A stretch of DNA of 6,516 nucleotides, from positions 1 through 6,516 of the forward strand of contig JAPXNL010000128.1 of the NCBI GenBank assembly GCA_033808535.1. The letters are read 5' to 3'. This document shows, one piece after another, positions 1 to 6,450 of the stretch (the first letter of the stretch is position 1; the number at the start of each line of letters is the position of its first letter). The translations under genes were made by a program, and so were the position numbers. The notes below the pieces were generated by a model. The model was not told the DNA's origin, did no database searches, and saw only the letters and a program-made list of their open reading frames with translations. This stretch comes from DTU078 sp033808535. GTDB taxonomy: Bacteria > Bacillota > Clostridia > Oscillospirales > CAG-272.

Positions 1-1899
1 CTTGTCGACGGTCTGACCAAGCTGGTACAGATTCCGTTTGCCGACAAGGAAAACGAGCACATCGAGAACCTGCGCAAGATGTTCCTTGCCATGTCGAAAG
101 ATGTGCGCGTCATATTCATCAAGCTGTGCGACAGGCTGCACAACATGCGCACGCTGGGCGCCAAAAAGGACGAGAAGCGGCGACAGACCGCGCTTGAAAC
201 GATGCATGTCTATGCGCCGCTCGCGCACCGGCTCGGTATGCAGCGCATGAAGCAGGAGCTTGAAAACCTCGCACTGCAATATCTCGATCCAATCGGATAT
301 GAGGAAATAAAAAACGACGTCGAACAGAAATACGGGCGCAGCCGCGACTTCATCGAGCGGGCGCGCTCGCAAATCGCGGATAAGCTGACCGAGGCGGGCA
401 TCAGGTTCTCGCTCGAGGGGCGCGTGAAAAGCGTTTACAGCATCTACCGCAAGATGTACGAGCAGAACAAGAGCTTTGACGAGATATACGACTTCTACGC
501 GCTGCGCGTCATCGTCGACTCCGAGCCGGAGTGCTATGTCGTGCTGGGCATTATCCACGATATGTTCAAGATGATTCCCGGCAGGTTCAAGGACTACATT
601 TCGACGCCCAAGCCGAACATGTACCGGTCGCTGCACACGACGGTTATCGGGCGCAACTCGATACCGTTCGAGGTGCAGATCCGCACCTGGGAGATGCACC
701 GCATCGCCGAATACGGCGTGGCGGCGCACTGGAAGTACAAGTCGGGCGAAAGCGAGAGCCGCGAGGATATCGACCTCAAGCTGAGCTGGATCGCCAAGCT
801 CATCGACGCCGACGACGACACGCGCGACCCCGACGAGTTTCTGCGCGCGCTGAAAATCGACATACTGCACGACGAAACGTTCGTGTTCACGCCTAAAGGC
901 GACATTATCACATTGCCGCAGGGCGCGACGGTCATCGACTTTGCCTATGCCATCCACTCGGAGGTGGGCAACAAGATGGTCGGCGCGAAAATCAACGGCA
1001 TGATTGTGCCGATCGACCGTATCCCGCAGAACGGCGAGATTGTGGAGATTATCACCTCGCCGACCGCGAAGGGGCCGAGCCGCGACTGGCTGAAAATCGT
1101 GCGGACAGCGAGCGCGCGGACGAAGATCCGGCAGTGGTTCAAAAAGGAGAAGCGCGCCGAAAACATCGCGGTGGGCAAAATCGAGATTGACCGCGAGTTC
1201 AAGCGGTTCGGGCGCCCCTACACCGAGGCGCAGAAGCTTGAGGTGCTCACCAACGTCGCGCACCGGATAGGGATACAGGAGCTTGACGACCTGTACAACA
1301 CCATCGGGTACGGCGGAATGTCTGTGGCGAAGCTCGCGCCAAAGCTGCGCGACGAGTTTGACCGCGTGGTAAAGCCCGAGGAGGCGCCGCCGGTCACCGA
1401 AGCCGACCTTATGCGCGCGATCGCGGCGCAGAAGACGAAAAAGAGCAGCGGCGGGATCATCATAGACAATGTTGAGGGGCTGTCGTTCAAGATCGCCAAG
1501 TGCTGCAATCCCCTGCCCGGCGACAACCTGATAGGTTTTATCACAAAGGGGTTCGGCGTGTCGATCCATAAGCGCGACTGCCGGAATGTGACCGAGAACA
1601 TCGGCAAGCCGGAGTATGCGACGCGCTGGGTGTCGGCGCACTGGGATCAGAGCGCGGACGATGTGAATGTGTTCGAGGCTGGGATCACGGTGGTTGCCGT
1701 GCCGGATATCCGGCTGCTTGCGGATATCACGATGGCGCTGGCCGATATGAAGGTGTCGCTGACCGGCATCGAAACGCACATAGAGGGCACGCGGATTATT
1801 GTGAACCTGACCGTCGCGTGCAAGAACCTCGACCATCTGAAGGCGATCGCCGCCCGGCTGAAAGGCGTGCCGCACGTTGAGAGTGTGGAGAGAAGATAA
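1..1899 (+). CDS. rel: Bifunctional (p)ppGpp synthetase/hydrolase Rel (RelA/SpoT family), 5'-truncated by the window edge
   Basis: Long RSH enzyme that makes (p)ppGpp from ATP and GDP/GTP and also hydrolyses it, controlling the stringent response at the ribosome. The frame is open from base 1, giving 632 residues. Roughly 100 N-terminal residues are missing, including the first HD-domain metal ligands. Numbering here is of the visible protein; adding 100 gives streptococcal Rel numbering from memory. Visible domains: end of the HD hydrolase (DRLHNMRT, D44 and N48); synthetase about 137-245 with G-R-x-K (R141, K143), D164, RFKD (195-198), Y208 and E224; TGS about 291-352; a helical region; a zinc-finger/RIS domain with C501, C502, H523 and C527; and a C-terminal ACT domain about 557-632. 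RFKD, rather than the EXDD of monofunctional RelA, marks the bifunctional Rel class. The intact C-terminus argues for full ribosome-dependent regulation. An internal ATG at base 79 is not the start, because homology continues upstream to base 1. The stop is TAA at 1897-1899, with a terminator 17 bases further on. Confidence 0.97.
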   Translation, partial: LVDGLTKLVQIPFADKENEHIENLRKMFLAMSKDVRVIFIKLCDRLHNMRTLGAKKDEKRRQTALETMHVYAPLAHRLGMQRMKQELENLALQYLDPIGYEEIKNDVEQKYGRSRDFIERARSQIADKLTEAGIRFSLEGRVKSVYSIYRKMYEQNKSFDEIYDFYALRVIVDSEPECYVVLGIIHDMFKMIPGRFKDYISTPKPNMYRSLHTTVIGRNSIPFEVQIRTWEMHRIAEYGVAAHWKYKSGESESREDIDLKLSWIAKLIDADDDTRDPDEFLRALKIDILHDETFVFTPKGDIITLPQGATVIDFAYAIHSEVGNKMVGAKINGMIVPIDRIPQNGEIVEIITSPTAKGPSRDWLKIVRTASARTKIRQWFKKEKRAENIAVGKIEIDREFKRFGRPYTEAQKLEVLTNVAHRIGIQELDDLYNTIGYGGMSVAKLAPKLRDEFDRVVKPEEAPPVTEADLMRAIAAQKTKKSSGGIIIDNVEGLSFKIAKCCNPLPGDNLIGFITKGFGVSIHKRDCRNVTENIGKPEYATRWVSAHWDQSADDVNVFEAGITVVAVPDIRLLADITMALADMKVSLTGIETHIEGTRIIVNLTVACKNLDHLKAIAARLKGVPHVESVERR

Positions 1900-1916
1900 A
1901 AATCAAACAGGAGTAT

Positions 1917-1947
1917 AGCGGGTACCGCACAGGTACCCGCTTTTTTT
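1917..1947 (+). terminator. Rho-independent terminator of rel
   Basis: A perfect 10-bp stem, AGCGGGTACC (1917-1926) with GGTACCCGCT (1932-1941), encloses a five-base loop GCACA and runs straight into a seven-T tract (1941-1947). It begins 17 bases after the rel stop codon, so it should end the rel transcript. The other strand has no matching T tract, so it is probably not a bidirectional terminator for addB. Confidence 0.93.
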
Positions 1948-1967
1948 AGTTGCCGCAGGGGGATGCG
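1948..1967 (+). repeat. Copy 1 of a GC-rich motif also found at 6430-6450
   Basis: The core GCCGCAGGGGGATGCG (1952-1967) recurs at 6434-6450 with one extra G. The preceding AGT plus one variable base also matches. The two copies are in the same orientation and bracket the peptidase remnant and addB. The motif sits directly after the rel terminator and directly before a long hairpin, which suggests it is the edge of a dispersed intergenic repeat. That is inference from two copies only. Confidence 0.6.
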
Positions 1968-1973
1968 AGATCG

Positions 1974-2003
1974 TGGGGGAGCTTTTTGAAAAAAGCTCCC
2001 CCA
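1974..2003. repeat. Long near-perfect hairpin, likely part of a dispersed intergenic repeat
   Basis: The arm TGGGGGAGCTTTT (1974-1986) is the exact reverse complement of bases 1991-2003, giving a 13-bp stem with a TGAA loop. No T tract follows on either strand, so it is not a standard terminator. A second hairpin 30 bases downstream has a similar arm, G-run then A then a pyrimidine-rich run. The shape and the GC-rich edge motif at 1948-1967 fit a palindromic intergenic repeat (REP- or MITE-like). No function can be assigned. Confidence 0.75.
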
Positions 2004-2033
2004 TTCCCCGCAAAAGCTTCTGTGCACATTTTA

Positions 2034-2059
2034 TTTGGGGAACTTTTTAAATCCCCAAA
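2034..2059. repeat. Second, degenerate hairpin related to the one at 1974-2003
   Basis: TTTGGGGA (2034-2041) pairs exactly with TCCCCAAA (2052-2059) across a ten-base, AT-rich loop. The 5' half reads GGGGAACTTTTT, close to GGGGGAGCTTTTT in the neighbouring hairpin. The 3' half looks shortened, as if an original longer palindrome had lost the bases that paired with the inner arm. It is probably a decayed relative or an internal module of the same repeat. Confidence 0.55.
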
Positions 2060-2150
2060 CCCCTCAAAAACTTTCAAACTGAAATTTCTTTAAACCCATT
2101 TATCAGTTATACCGCTGATTCTTTATAATTCACTTCTCGCGCCGCCCTCA

Positions 2151-2176
2151 AGCGTCATTCGATTCCGAATGACGCT
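2151..2176. repeat. Perfect 11-bp inverted repeat in the intergenic region
   Basis: AGCGTCATTCG (2151-2161) and CGAATGACGCT (2166-2176) are exact reverse complements separated by ATTC. No T tract follows, so it is not an ordinary terminator. A smaller hairpin (AATACC 2188-2193 with GGTATT 2197-2202, then T's) lies just downstream. This one differs in sequence from the hairpins at 1974-2059. It could be the end of a small inserted element, an operator of a lost gene, or a structured RNA piece; the sequence does not decide. Confidence 0.6.
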
Positions 2177-2266
2177 GGTCCCATTTCAATACCGGTGGTA
2201 TTTTCACTGATTTCAAACTCAATCATCAATTGAAAAACCCGGCAAAACCGGCCAATTCAAGCGTAG

Positions 2267-2590
2267 GTTTATGAGAAAATCGATAAATCAAAGTCGCAAT
2301 ATTCCGGCAAGCTTTATGTGCTGCAAAACAAAGGAGCGGCGTCGTCGGGCGAGTCGGCAATATGCTATGCAAGGAATGTTAAAAATGTTTGTTTTGTGGG
2401 CAGTGCCTCGATGGGATGCGGTCAATTCGGGGAACTGAAAAGGTATAAGCTCCCGCACTCGGATCTGCGCTTTTCAATGGGGTATAAAGCTTTTTATACG
2501 GACGGCTCTGAAGAAGGCAAAGGCATTTTCCCCGACTACTGGTTCGACAGCACAAACCCCATCGCCGAGCTTGCCGAGTATATAGCGTAA
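2267..2590 (+). pseudogene. C-terminal remnant of an S41-family serine peptidase
   Basis: An open frame of 107 codons follows a TAG at 2264-2266 and ends with TAA at 2588-2590. It begins VYEKIDKSKSQYSGKLYV and continues through LQNKGAASSGES, which resembles the beta-strand and nucleophile region of S41 (C-terminal-processing type) peptidases, the first Ser of SSGE being the likely catalytic residue. Later come MGCGQFGE, a LRFSMG strand, and a GKGIFPDYWFD segment near the end, the usual order in S41 C-termini. The rest of the catalytic domain, including the glycine-rich segment, is absent. The only start-like codon in frame with the homology is a GTG at 2318, which falls inside the conserved LYVLQN strand and has no ribosome binding site. 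I therefore read it as a decayed fragment rather than a small gene. The family call comes from motif recognition alone. Confidence 0.7.
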
Positions 2591-2686
2591 AATACATAAA
2601 TAAACAGCGGATAATTTCATCGCCTTCACCTCTATAAATATCAATCGGTTTACCCGTGTCGCTACATTATATTCGCTTTTCCCGCG
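2591..2686. other. AT-rich spacer between the peptidase remnant and the addB stop
   Basis: No reliable terminator for addB is visible here: after the addB stop on the minus strand there is no strong stem followed by a T tract. A minus-strand TATAAT (2666-2671) and a GAGGTGAAGG sequence ahead of an ATG at 2618-2620 are present but lead only into a 48-codon frame antisense to the peptidase remnant. I assign no function. Confidence 0.45.
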
Positions 2687-5600
2687 TTATTGCTCACGCC
2701 CCGTTCTCCTCGACCTGCACACCGCGCCGTATGGGCACCATTTGCACGCGTCGTGCTGCCCCTCGCGCAGGGGACGCGCCGACGCCTCGCCGCTCTTCAT
2801 CTCGCCAGCGATTTTCGCGATGGTAGCCTCGGCGTCTTTCATGAGCTTGCCGAACCCGGCTATATCCGAAAGCGGGATATTCGTGCTAATCCCGCCGTTT
2901 TTATTGAGCCTGACAGGAATATATTTCGACTCCAGATTCTGCTCCATCGCGCGCAGGATTTTCTCGTCGTTGAGCAGAATTCCCGTGCGTGTCAGCTTCT
3001 CGGCCGCGCGGCGCGCCGTTTCCTCCGCGTCCTCGCCGGGCTGCGCGTCGACGCGGGGCGCGCCCGCCGACATGTAGATGATGCCCGCCGGCAGAACCTG
3101 CGCGTCCGGCGGCGCTCCGACAGCCTCCCTGCCGCCGTTCCACAGCGAGAAAAGGTAGAGTAGCAGCTGCATGTTCAGCCCGAGCGCGAGGTCGGTCAGC
3201 GAAAACTTCTGCACGCCGGTCTTGTAGTCGACCACGCGCAGGTACACTTCGCTGCCGCGCCGGTAGGTGTCCACGCGGTCGATTTTGCCGTACACATACG
3301 CCGCGCCGCCGTCGGGCAGCGGGATGCGCAGCGGCTCCACCGACGGCTCGCCGTCAGGCGAGAGCGCGCCGCCGCTTGCGATAGGCAGCTCGAACCGGCG
3401 GGGCAGAAACTCGCTTTGCGCAAACTCGGCCGCGAGGTTCTCAATTACCAGCAAAGTCGTGCGCCGCAGCCGCCGGAACAGGTTCTGCGCCCGCGCCGAG
3501 TGCTCTTCGCCGCGCCCGAACATCGACGCAATGTACTCGCCGATAATCTCGTCTGCAAGCCGCACGCGGTCGGCGCGCGTCAGCGACGGGTTCAGCCTGC
3601 CGTCGGGCAGCAGCGCCGCGCGCATGAACCGCTCGAGCACGCGGTGCATGAAATTGCCGGTGTCCGCGCCGCCGAACTCGGCTTTCGGCTGCTCGCGCAG
3701 CCCGAGCATGTAGCGGCAGTAGTAGCCGAACGAGCACAAAACGTAGCTGTCGAGCCGCGACTGGGTGAGCGCAAGGTCGCCGCGGAATAACTCCGCCGCA
3801 AGCCCGGGTGAAAGAGACGCCTCCGGCTCGGCAAGCGGCCGCGAGGCCGCCTCGATCAGCGCCGCCGCCTGCGGGTCGGCGAACAGCAGCTTCCGCAGCG
3901 CCGCGCCCTCGGGCGTATGCGGGCGGCTGACCGCAATCTCCAGCGCCGACTCGACGCTCCACACGCGCTCGGACAGCGGGATATCCGTAAACCGCTCGAT
4001 CTGCAGCCCCGGGAACATGGCGAGCAGCCGCTCCACGCCGGGCGAGGGCTTTGCCGGGCGGGGCTCGGTGCCGCTCACGGTAGGCGCGAACGTAACGACC
4101 AGCCGCTCTGCCGGCGCCGCTGCCGCGCGGTAAAAGCCGAACAGCTCCGACGACGCGATATACTCCGCGTCGTCACAGGGGTCGATGCCCGCCTCGCGCA
4201 GGACTTGCAGCTCCGGACCCGTGAAAATGTCGTCGCCGGTCTCGGCTTTCCCGGGAAATACGCCCTCAGACGCGCCGAGCAGCACCGCGAGCTTCATGCC
4301 GTCGGTGCGCAGCCGGTCGGACTGGCCGACCGTCACGCAGTCGATCGATACGGGTATGCGCCCGACCGTCGCCTGGCGCAGAATTGTGCCGAAAATCTGC
4401 GCGAACCGGTCGGCGCTCACTGTCGCGCCGCCCGCGACCGTGACTATCGAGTCGAGCGCGCCGGTTATCGCCTGCCAAAGCTGGTGCGCAAGCTCGCCTT
4501 CCTTTTCCTCAAGCTGTTTCGGCACGTCGAGCGCGCACAGGAAGGCGTAAAGCCCTGCGGCTGCACTCCTGACATTACCAGATTCGTCATTATCTGATAT
4601 GTTCAAACCGGTGTCGCTTACATCAGCTTTACAGTTGTTATCGCACGATTCGACACTGGTGTTTTTTGTATGTTTAAAGACTTTAAATGTATTCTCAGAA
4701 GCTCTGTCAGCCGTTTTTTCCCCTGTTTCGCCCGACTTGCGCTTTGATGTGCCCTTCCCGCCGCTTTCCTCGCGCGCAAAGCTGTCGGCAAGCGCCGCAA
4801 GCGGCGGGACTATCCTCGCGCGCACGGCGTTGACCGTGGCAAGTATGCGTTCGCCGCGCGGGGTGAGCGTGTCGGTGTAGCCGTCGGGGTTCATGCGCCA
4901 CTCGTACTCCGAACGCCAGCGTCGCTCGCCCGAAATGCTCCAGGTCGCAAGGTATTCCTCGAGCACGTCGCATTCCTCGGGCGACACGCCCGCCATGCCG
5001 GTGCGGAGCATCTCGATTATATCCGTCCGCCGCCAGCCGCCCGCGACGACCGCAAGCGCCGCCAGCGCCAGCTTGACCACCGGACGGGAGGCGACATCGG
5101 TGCGCTCGCTCATAAAGTACGGCGCGCCTATACGCTCAAGCGCGGCGTCGATGATGCCGTCGTAGTCGGCGATGTTTCGCATAATCACCGCGCAGTCGCG
5201 CCAGCGACCGCCCGACTGCACATAGCGCGCTATCTCGGCTGCGGCAAGCTCCGCCTCCTCGTAGCGGTCGGCGCACTCGACGATTCGGATATGGCGCGGC
5301 GGGGCGGGTTGGCTATCGGCAAGATCAGCCATATCGGAAGCGGGCGCGCTTTCGGGGTTAGGTACATCGGCATCATTAGAGGCTGGTGAGCCGTCGGGAG
5401 CGGCACCCTCGCCCATGCCGTCTTCGTGCGCATCCTCCTCCCACAGCGAGGCGGATACGCGCGCAAGCTCCGCGTTCGCGTATCTCGACAGCCCGCGAAG
5501 TACTGTCGGCTCGCAGACTTCGGCGCCGACCTCGTCGGCCAGCCTGCGCAGCATGGTCATTGTCTGCCGCACCGTATCGAACGCCGGCGAGCGCGTGCCG

Positions 5601-6304
5601 TAGGGTATGCACAGCGCTACCGTCACGCGCTCCGCCGAGCGCAGCATCTCGCGGATCAGCCCGTACTGCTCGCGCGTGAAGCCGTCGAAAGCGTCGAGCC
5701 ATATACCGCAGCCCGCGAAAAAGTCGCGCCCGCGGACAAGCTCCGTCGCGCGGGTTATATCTTCGGACGGGTCGTCGTACAGCTCGCCGAGCAGCCGCGA
5801 GTACGACGCGCCGATAAGCGCCAAATCCGACAGCTTGGCCGCCAGCCTGCCGTACTCTTTGGGCAGACGCTTTGCCGCGCCCTCGAGCACCGCGGGCGTG
5901 ACGCCCCGCGCCTTCAGCCTTGTGTACTCGGCCAGCATGAGCTGCGCCCAGCGCCGGCTGTTTTCGGGCGCGATTTTGTACTCCTCAAGCAGCCCAGACA
6001 GCTCGTCCAGCGTGCGCCACATAGCGGCAGTGCGCGCGCCCGCGTCGGCGTAGTTGTAGGCAAGACCGCCCAGCCGGCGGAACACAAGGTTGCACAGCCG
6101 CGTGAAGTTGACGACCTCCAGCCGCGAGGAGTCCATGCCCTCGGTCAGCCCGGCAAGCCGAGACTCCGCCGACACCGCGCTCTGTTCGGGCACGACGAGC
6201 CACTCGCGTCCGCCCGCGCGCAGCGAGTCGACCAGCCGCCGTGTCAGCTCCGCGGTCTTGCCGCTGCCCGCCGCGCCGAGTATAAATTCCAGCCTTGCCG
6301 CCAT
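2687..6304 (-). CDS. addB: ATP-dependent helicase/nuclease subunit B, AddB (AddAB complex)
   Basis: AddB pairs with AddA to unwind and resect double-strand DNA ends for RecA-dependent repair; in Bacillus AddB cuts the 5'-ended strand and recognises Chi. The start at 6304 gives 1205 residues. It is preferred over an in-frame ATG at 6331 because GGAGGGG lies just upstream (6308-6314) and the protein then begins MAARLEFILGAAGSGKT, typical of the family; 6331 has only a poor site. Using 1205-residue numbering: Walker A G-x-x-G-S-G-K-T at about 10-17; the helicase-like body; and a C-terminal PD-(D/E)XK nuclease with VVDYKTG (D1026, K1028) and MQLLLY (Q1046). Four cysteines match the AddB Fe-S cluster: C857 in SYVLCSFG, then C1187, C1190 and C1196 in a CxxCx5C motif. 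Two unusual inserts are present: an acidic Ala/Pro linker near 290-337 and an AT-rich-coded hydrophilic stretch near 513-580. No frameshift is seen. addA is not adjacent. Confidence 0.95.
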   Translation of the reverse strand: MAARLEFILGAAGSGKTAELTRRLVDSLRAGGREWLVVPEQSAVSAESRLAGLTEGMDSSRLEVVNFTRLCNLVFRRLGGLAYNYADAGARTAAMWRTLDELSGLLEEYKIAPENSRRWAQLMLAEYTRLKARGVTPAVLEGAAKRLPKEYGRLAAKLSDLALIGASYSRLLGELYDDPSEDITRATELVRGRDFFAGCGIWLDAFDGFTREQYGLIREMLRSAERVTVALCIPYGTRSPAFDTVRQTMTMLRRLADEVGAEVCEPTVLRGLSRYANAELARVSASLWEEDAHEDGMGEGAAPDGSPASNDADVPNPESAPASDMADLADSQPAPPRHIRIVECADRYEEAELAAAEIARYVQSGGRWRDCAVIMRNIADYDGIIDAALERIGAPYFMSERTDVASRPVVKLALAALAVVAGGWRRTDIIEMLRTGMAGVSPEECDVLEEYLATWSISGERRWRSEYEWRMNPDGYTDTLTPRGERILATVNAVRARIVPPLAALADSFAREESGGKGTSKRKSGETGEKTADRASENTFKVFKHTKNTSVESCDNNCKADVSDTGLNISDNDESGNVRSAAAGLYAFLCALDVPKQLEEKEGELAHQLWQAITGALDSIVTVAGGATVSADRFAQIFGTILRQATVGRIPVSIDCVTVGQSDRLRTDGMKLAVLLGASEGVFPGKAETGDDIFTGPELQVLREAGIDPCDDAEYIASSELFGFYRAAAAPAERLVVTFAPTVSGTEPRPAKPSPGVERLLAMFPGLQIERFTDIPLSERVWSVESALEIAVSRPHTPEGAALRKLLFADPQAAALIEAASRPLAEPEASLSPGLAAELFRGDLALTQSRLDSYVLCSFGYYCRYMLGLREQPKAEFGGADTGNFMHRVLERFMRAALLPDGRLNPSLTRADRVRLADEIIGEYIASMFGRGEEHSARAQNLFRRLRRTTLLVIENLAAEFAQSEFLPRRFELPIASGGALSPDGEPSVEPLRIPLPDGGAAYVYGKIDRVDTYRRGSEVYLRVVDYKTGVQKFSLTDLALGLNMQLLLYLFSLWNGGREAVGAPPDAQVLPAGIIYMSAGAPRVDAQPGEDAEETARRAAEKLTRTGILLNDEKILRAMEQNLESKYIPVRLNKNGGISTNIPLSDIAGFGKLMKDAEATIAKIAGEMKSGEASARPLREGQHDACKWCPYGAVCRSRRTGREQ
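4565..4765 (-). other. AT-rich in-frame insertion within addB
   Basis: Over 4571-4710 I count 53 G/C in 140 bases (38%), inside a gene that is otherwise strongly GC-rich. The encoded segment, from about SGGKGTSK to NDESGNV, is hydrophilic, rich in Lys, Asn, Ser, Thr and Asp, and has no predicted fold by eye. It lies between the conserved VPPLAALADSF region and the AAAGLYAFLCALDVP region, which in Bacillus AddB (from memory) are separated by only a short connector. An imperfect inverted repeat (ACCGGTGTCG 4607-4616, CGACACTGGT 4651-4660, one mismatch) lies inside it. The reading frame is kept throughout. Confidence 0.65.
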
Positions 6305-6307
6305 ACG

Positions 6308-6314
6308 CCCCTCC
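6308..6314 (-). promoter_or_regulatory. Shine-Dalgarno of addB
   Basis: On the minus strand GGAGGGG ends three bases before the ATG at 6302-6304, placing the GGAGG core five bases from the start codon. This decides the addB start in favour of 6304 over the ATG at 6329-6331, which has no comparable site. Confidence 0.85.
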
Positions 6315-6367
6315 GGTGCGAACCGGCACATCCGCCGGTGTTATTGTGTTTTATCAATGTTGTCACC

Positions 6368-6397
6368 ATTATACCCCCCGCCCCGCGATTTTGTCAA
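6368..6397 (-). promoter_or_regulatory. Consensus sigma-A promoter of addB
   Basis: On the minus strand a perfect TTGACA (-35, at 6392-6397) and a perfect TATAAT (-10, at 6368-6373) are separated by 18 bases. Transcription should begin near 6361, giving a leader of roughly 57 bases before the ATG at 6304. The spacer is unusually G-rich next to the -10 (GCGGGGCGGGGGG). The -35 is part of a short direct repeat, TGACAATTGACAA, which could be an operator or chance. The presence of a dedicated promoter suggests addB is the first gene of its transcript. Confidence 0.88.
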
Positions 6398-6429
6398 TTG
6401 TCATGGGTAATGCACTCAACGGCAGCTAA

Positions 6430-6450
6430 AGTGGCCGCAGGGGGGATGCG
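6430..6450 (+). repeat. Copy 2 of the GC-rich motif found at 1948-1967
   Basis: AGTGGCCGCAGGGGGGATGCG here matches the copy beginning at 1948 with one substitution and one additional G. Here it leads directly into the 15-bp tandem array, whereas copy 1 leads into a long hairpin. The sharing points to a repeat family with a common left edge and variable interior. Confidence 0.6.

Larger units (their letters stand above)
1968..2266. other. Gene-free, AT-rich, hairpin-rich intergenic stretch
   Basis: Beyond the three inverted repeats listed separately I see no reading frame with recognisable protein content and no RNA gene. G/C counted over 2031-2140 is 36 of 110 bases, far below the flanking genes. 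All frames around 2170-2270 are interrupted by stops. The stretch probably contains repeat sequence plus debris from whatever preceded the peptidase remnant. Confidence 0.6.

Noticed and set aside
594..1607. Minus-strand open frames opposite rel
   Set aside because: Their translations show no family motifs and lie fully antisense to conserved synthetase, TGS and zinc-finger domains.
1909..1913. AGGAG just after the rel stop as a ribosome binding site
   Set aside because: No start codon follows at a suitable distance and the terminator stem begins four bases later.
1974..2003. Hairpin as a terminator
   Set aside because: No T tract follows on either strand and the rel terminator already lies upstream.
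2318..2590. Peptidase remnant as a genuine small gene starting at GTG 2318
   Set aside because: The codon falls within a conserved strand, homology-like sequence extends upstream to 2267, and no ribosome binding site precedes it.
2474..2620. Minus-strand 48-codon frame starting MKLSAVYLCILRY, with a GAGGTGAAGG sequence and an upstream TATAAT
   Set aside because: It is entirely antisense to recognisable S41 peptidase sequence beyond its first ten codons, has no good -35 and no recognisable product. The start signals look like chance in AT-rich DNA.
3917..4597. 226-codon plus-strand open frame opposite addB, and several similar ones
   Set aside because: Long stop-free antisense frames are expected opposite a GC-rich gene. 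The translation is Arg/Ala-rich with no motif, while the minus strand encodes a clear AddB.
6302..6331. Upstream ATG at 6331 as the addB start
   Set aside because: It lacks a proper ribosome binding site, and the family's N-terminus begins close to the Walker A strand, as it does from the ATG at 6304.
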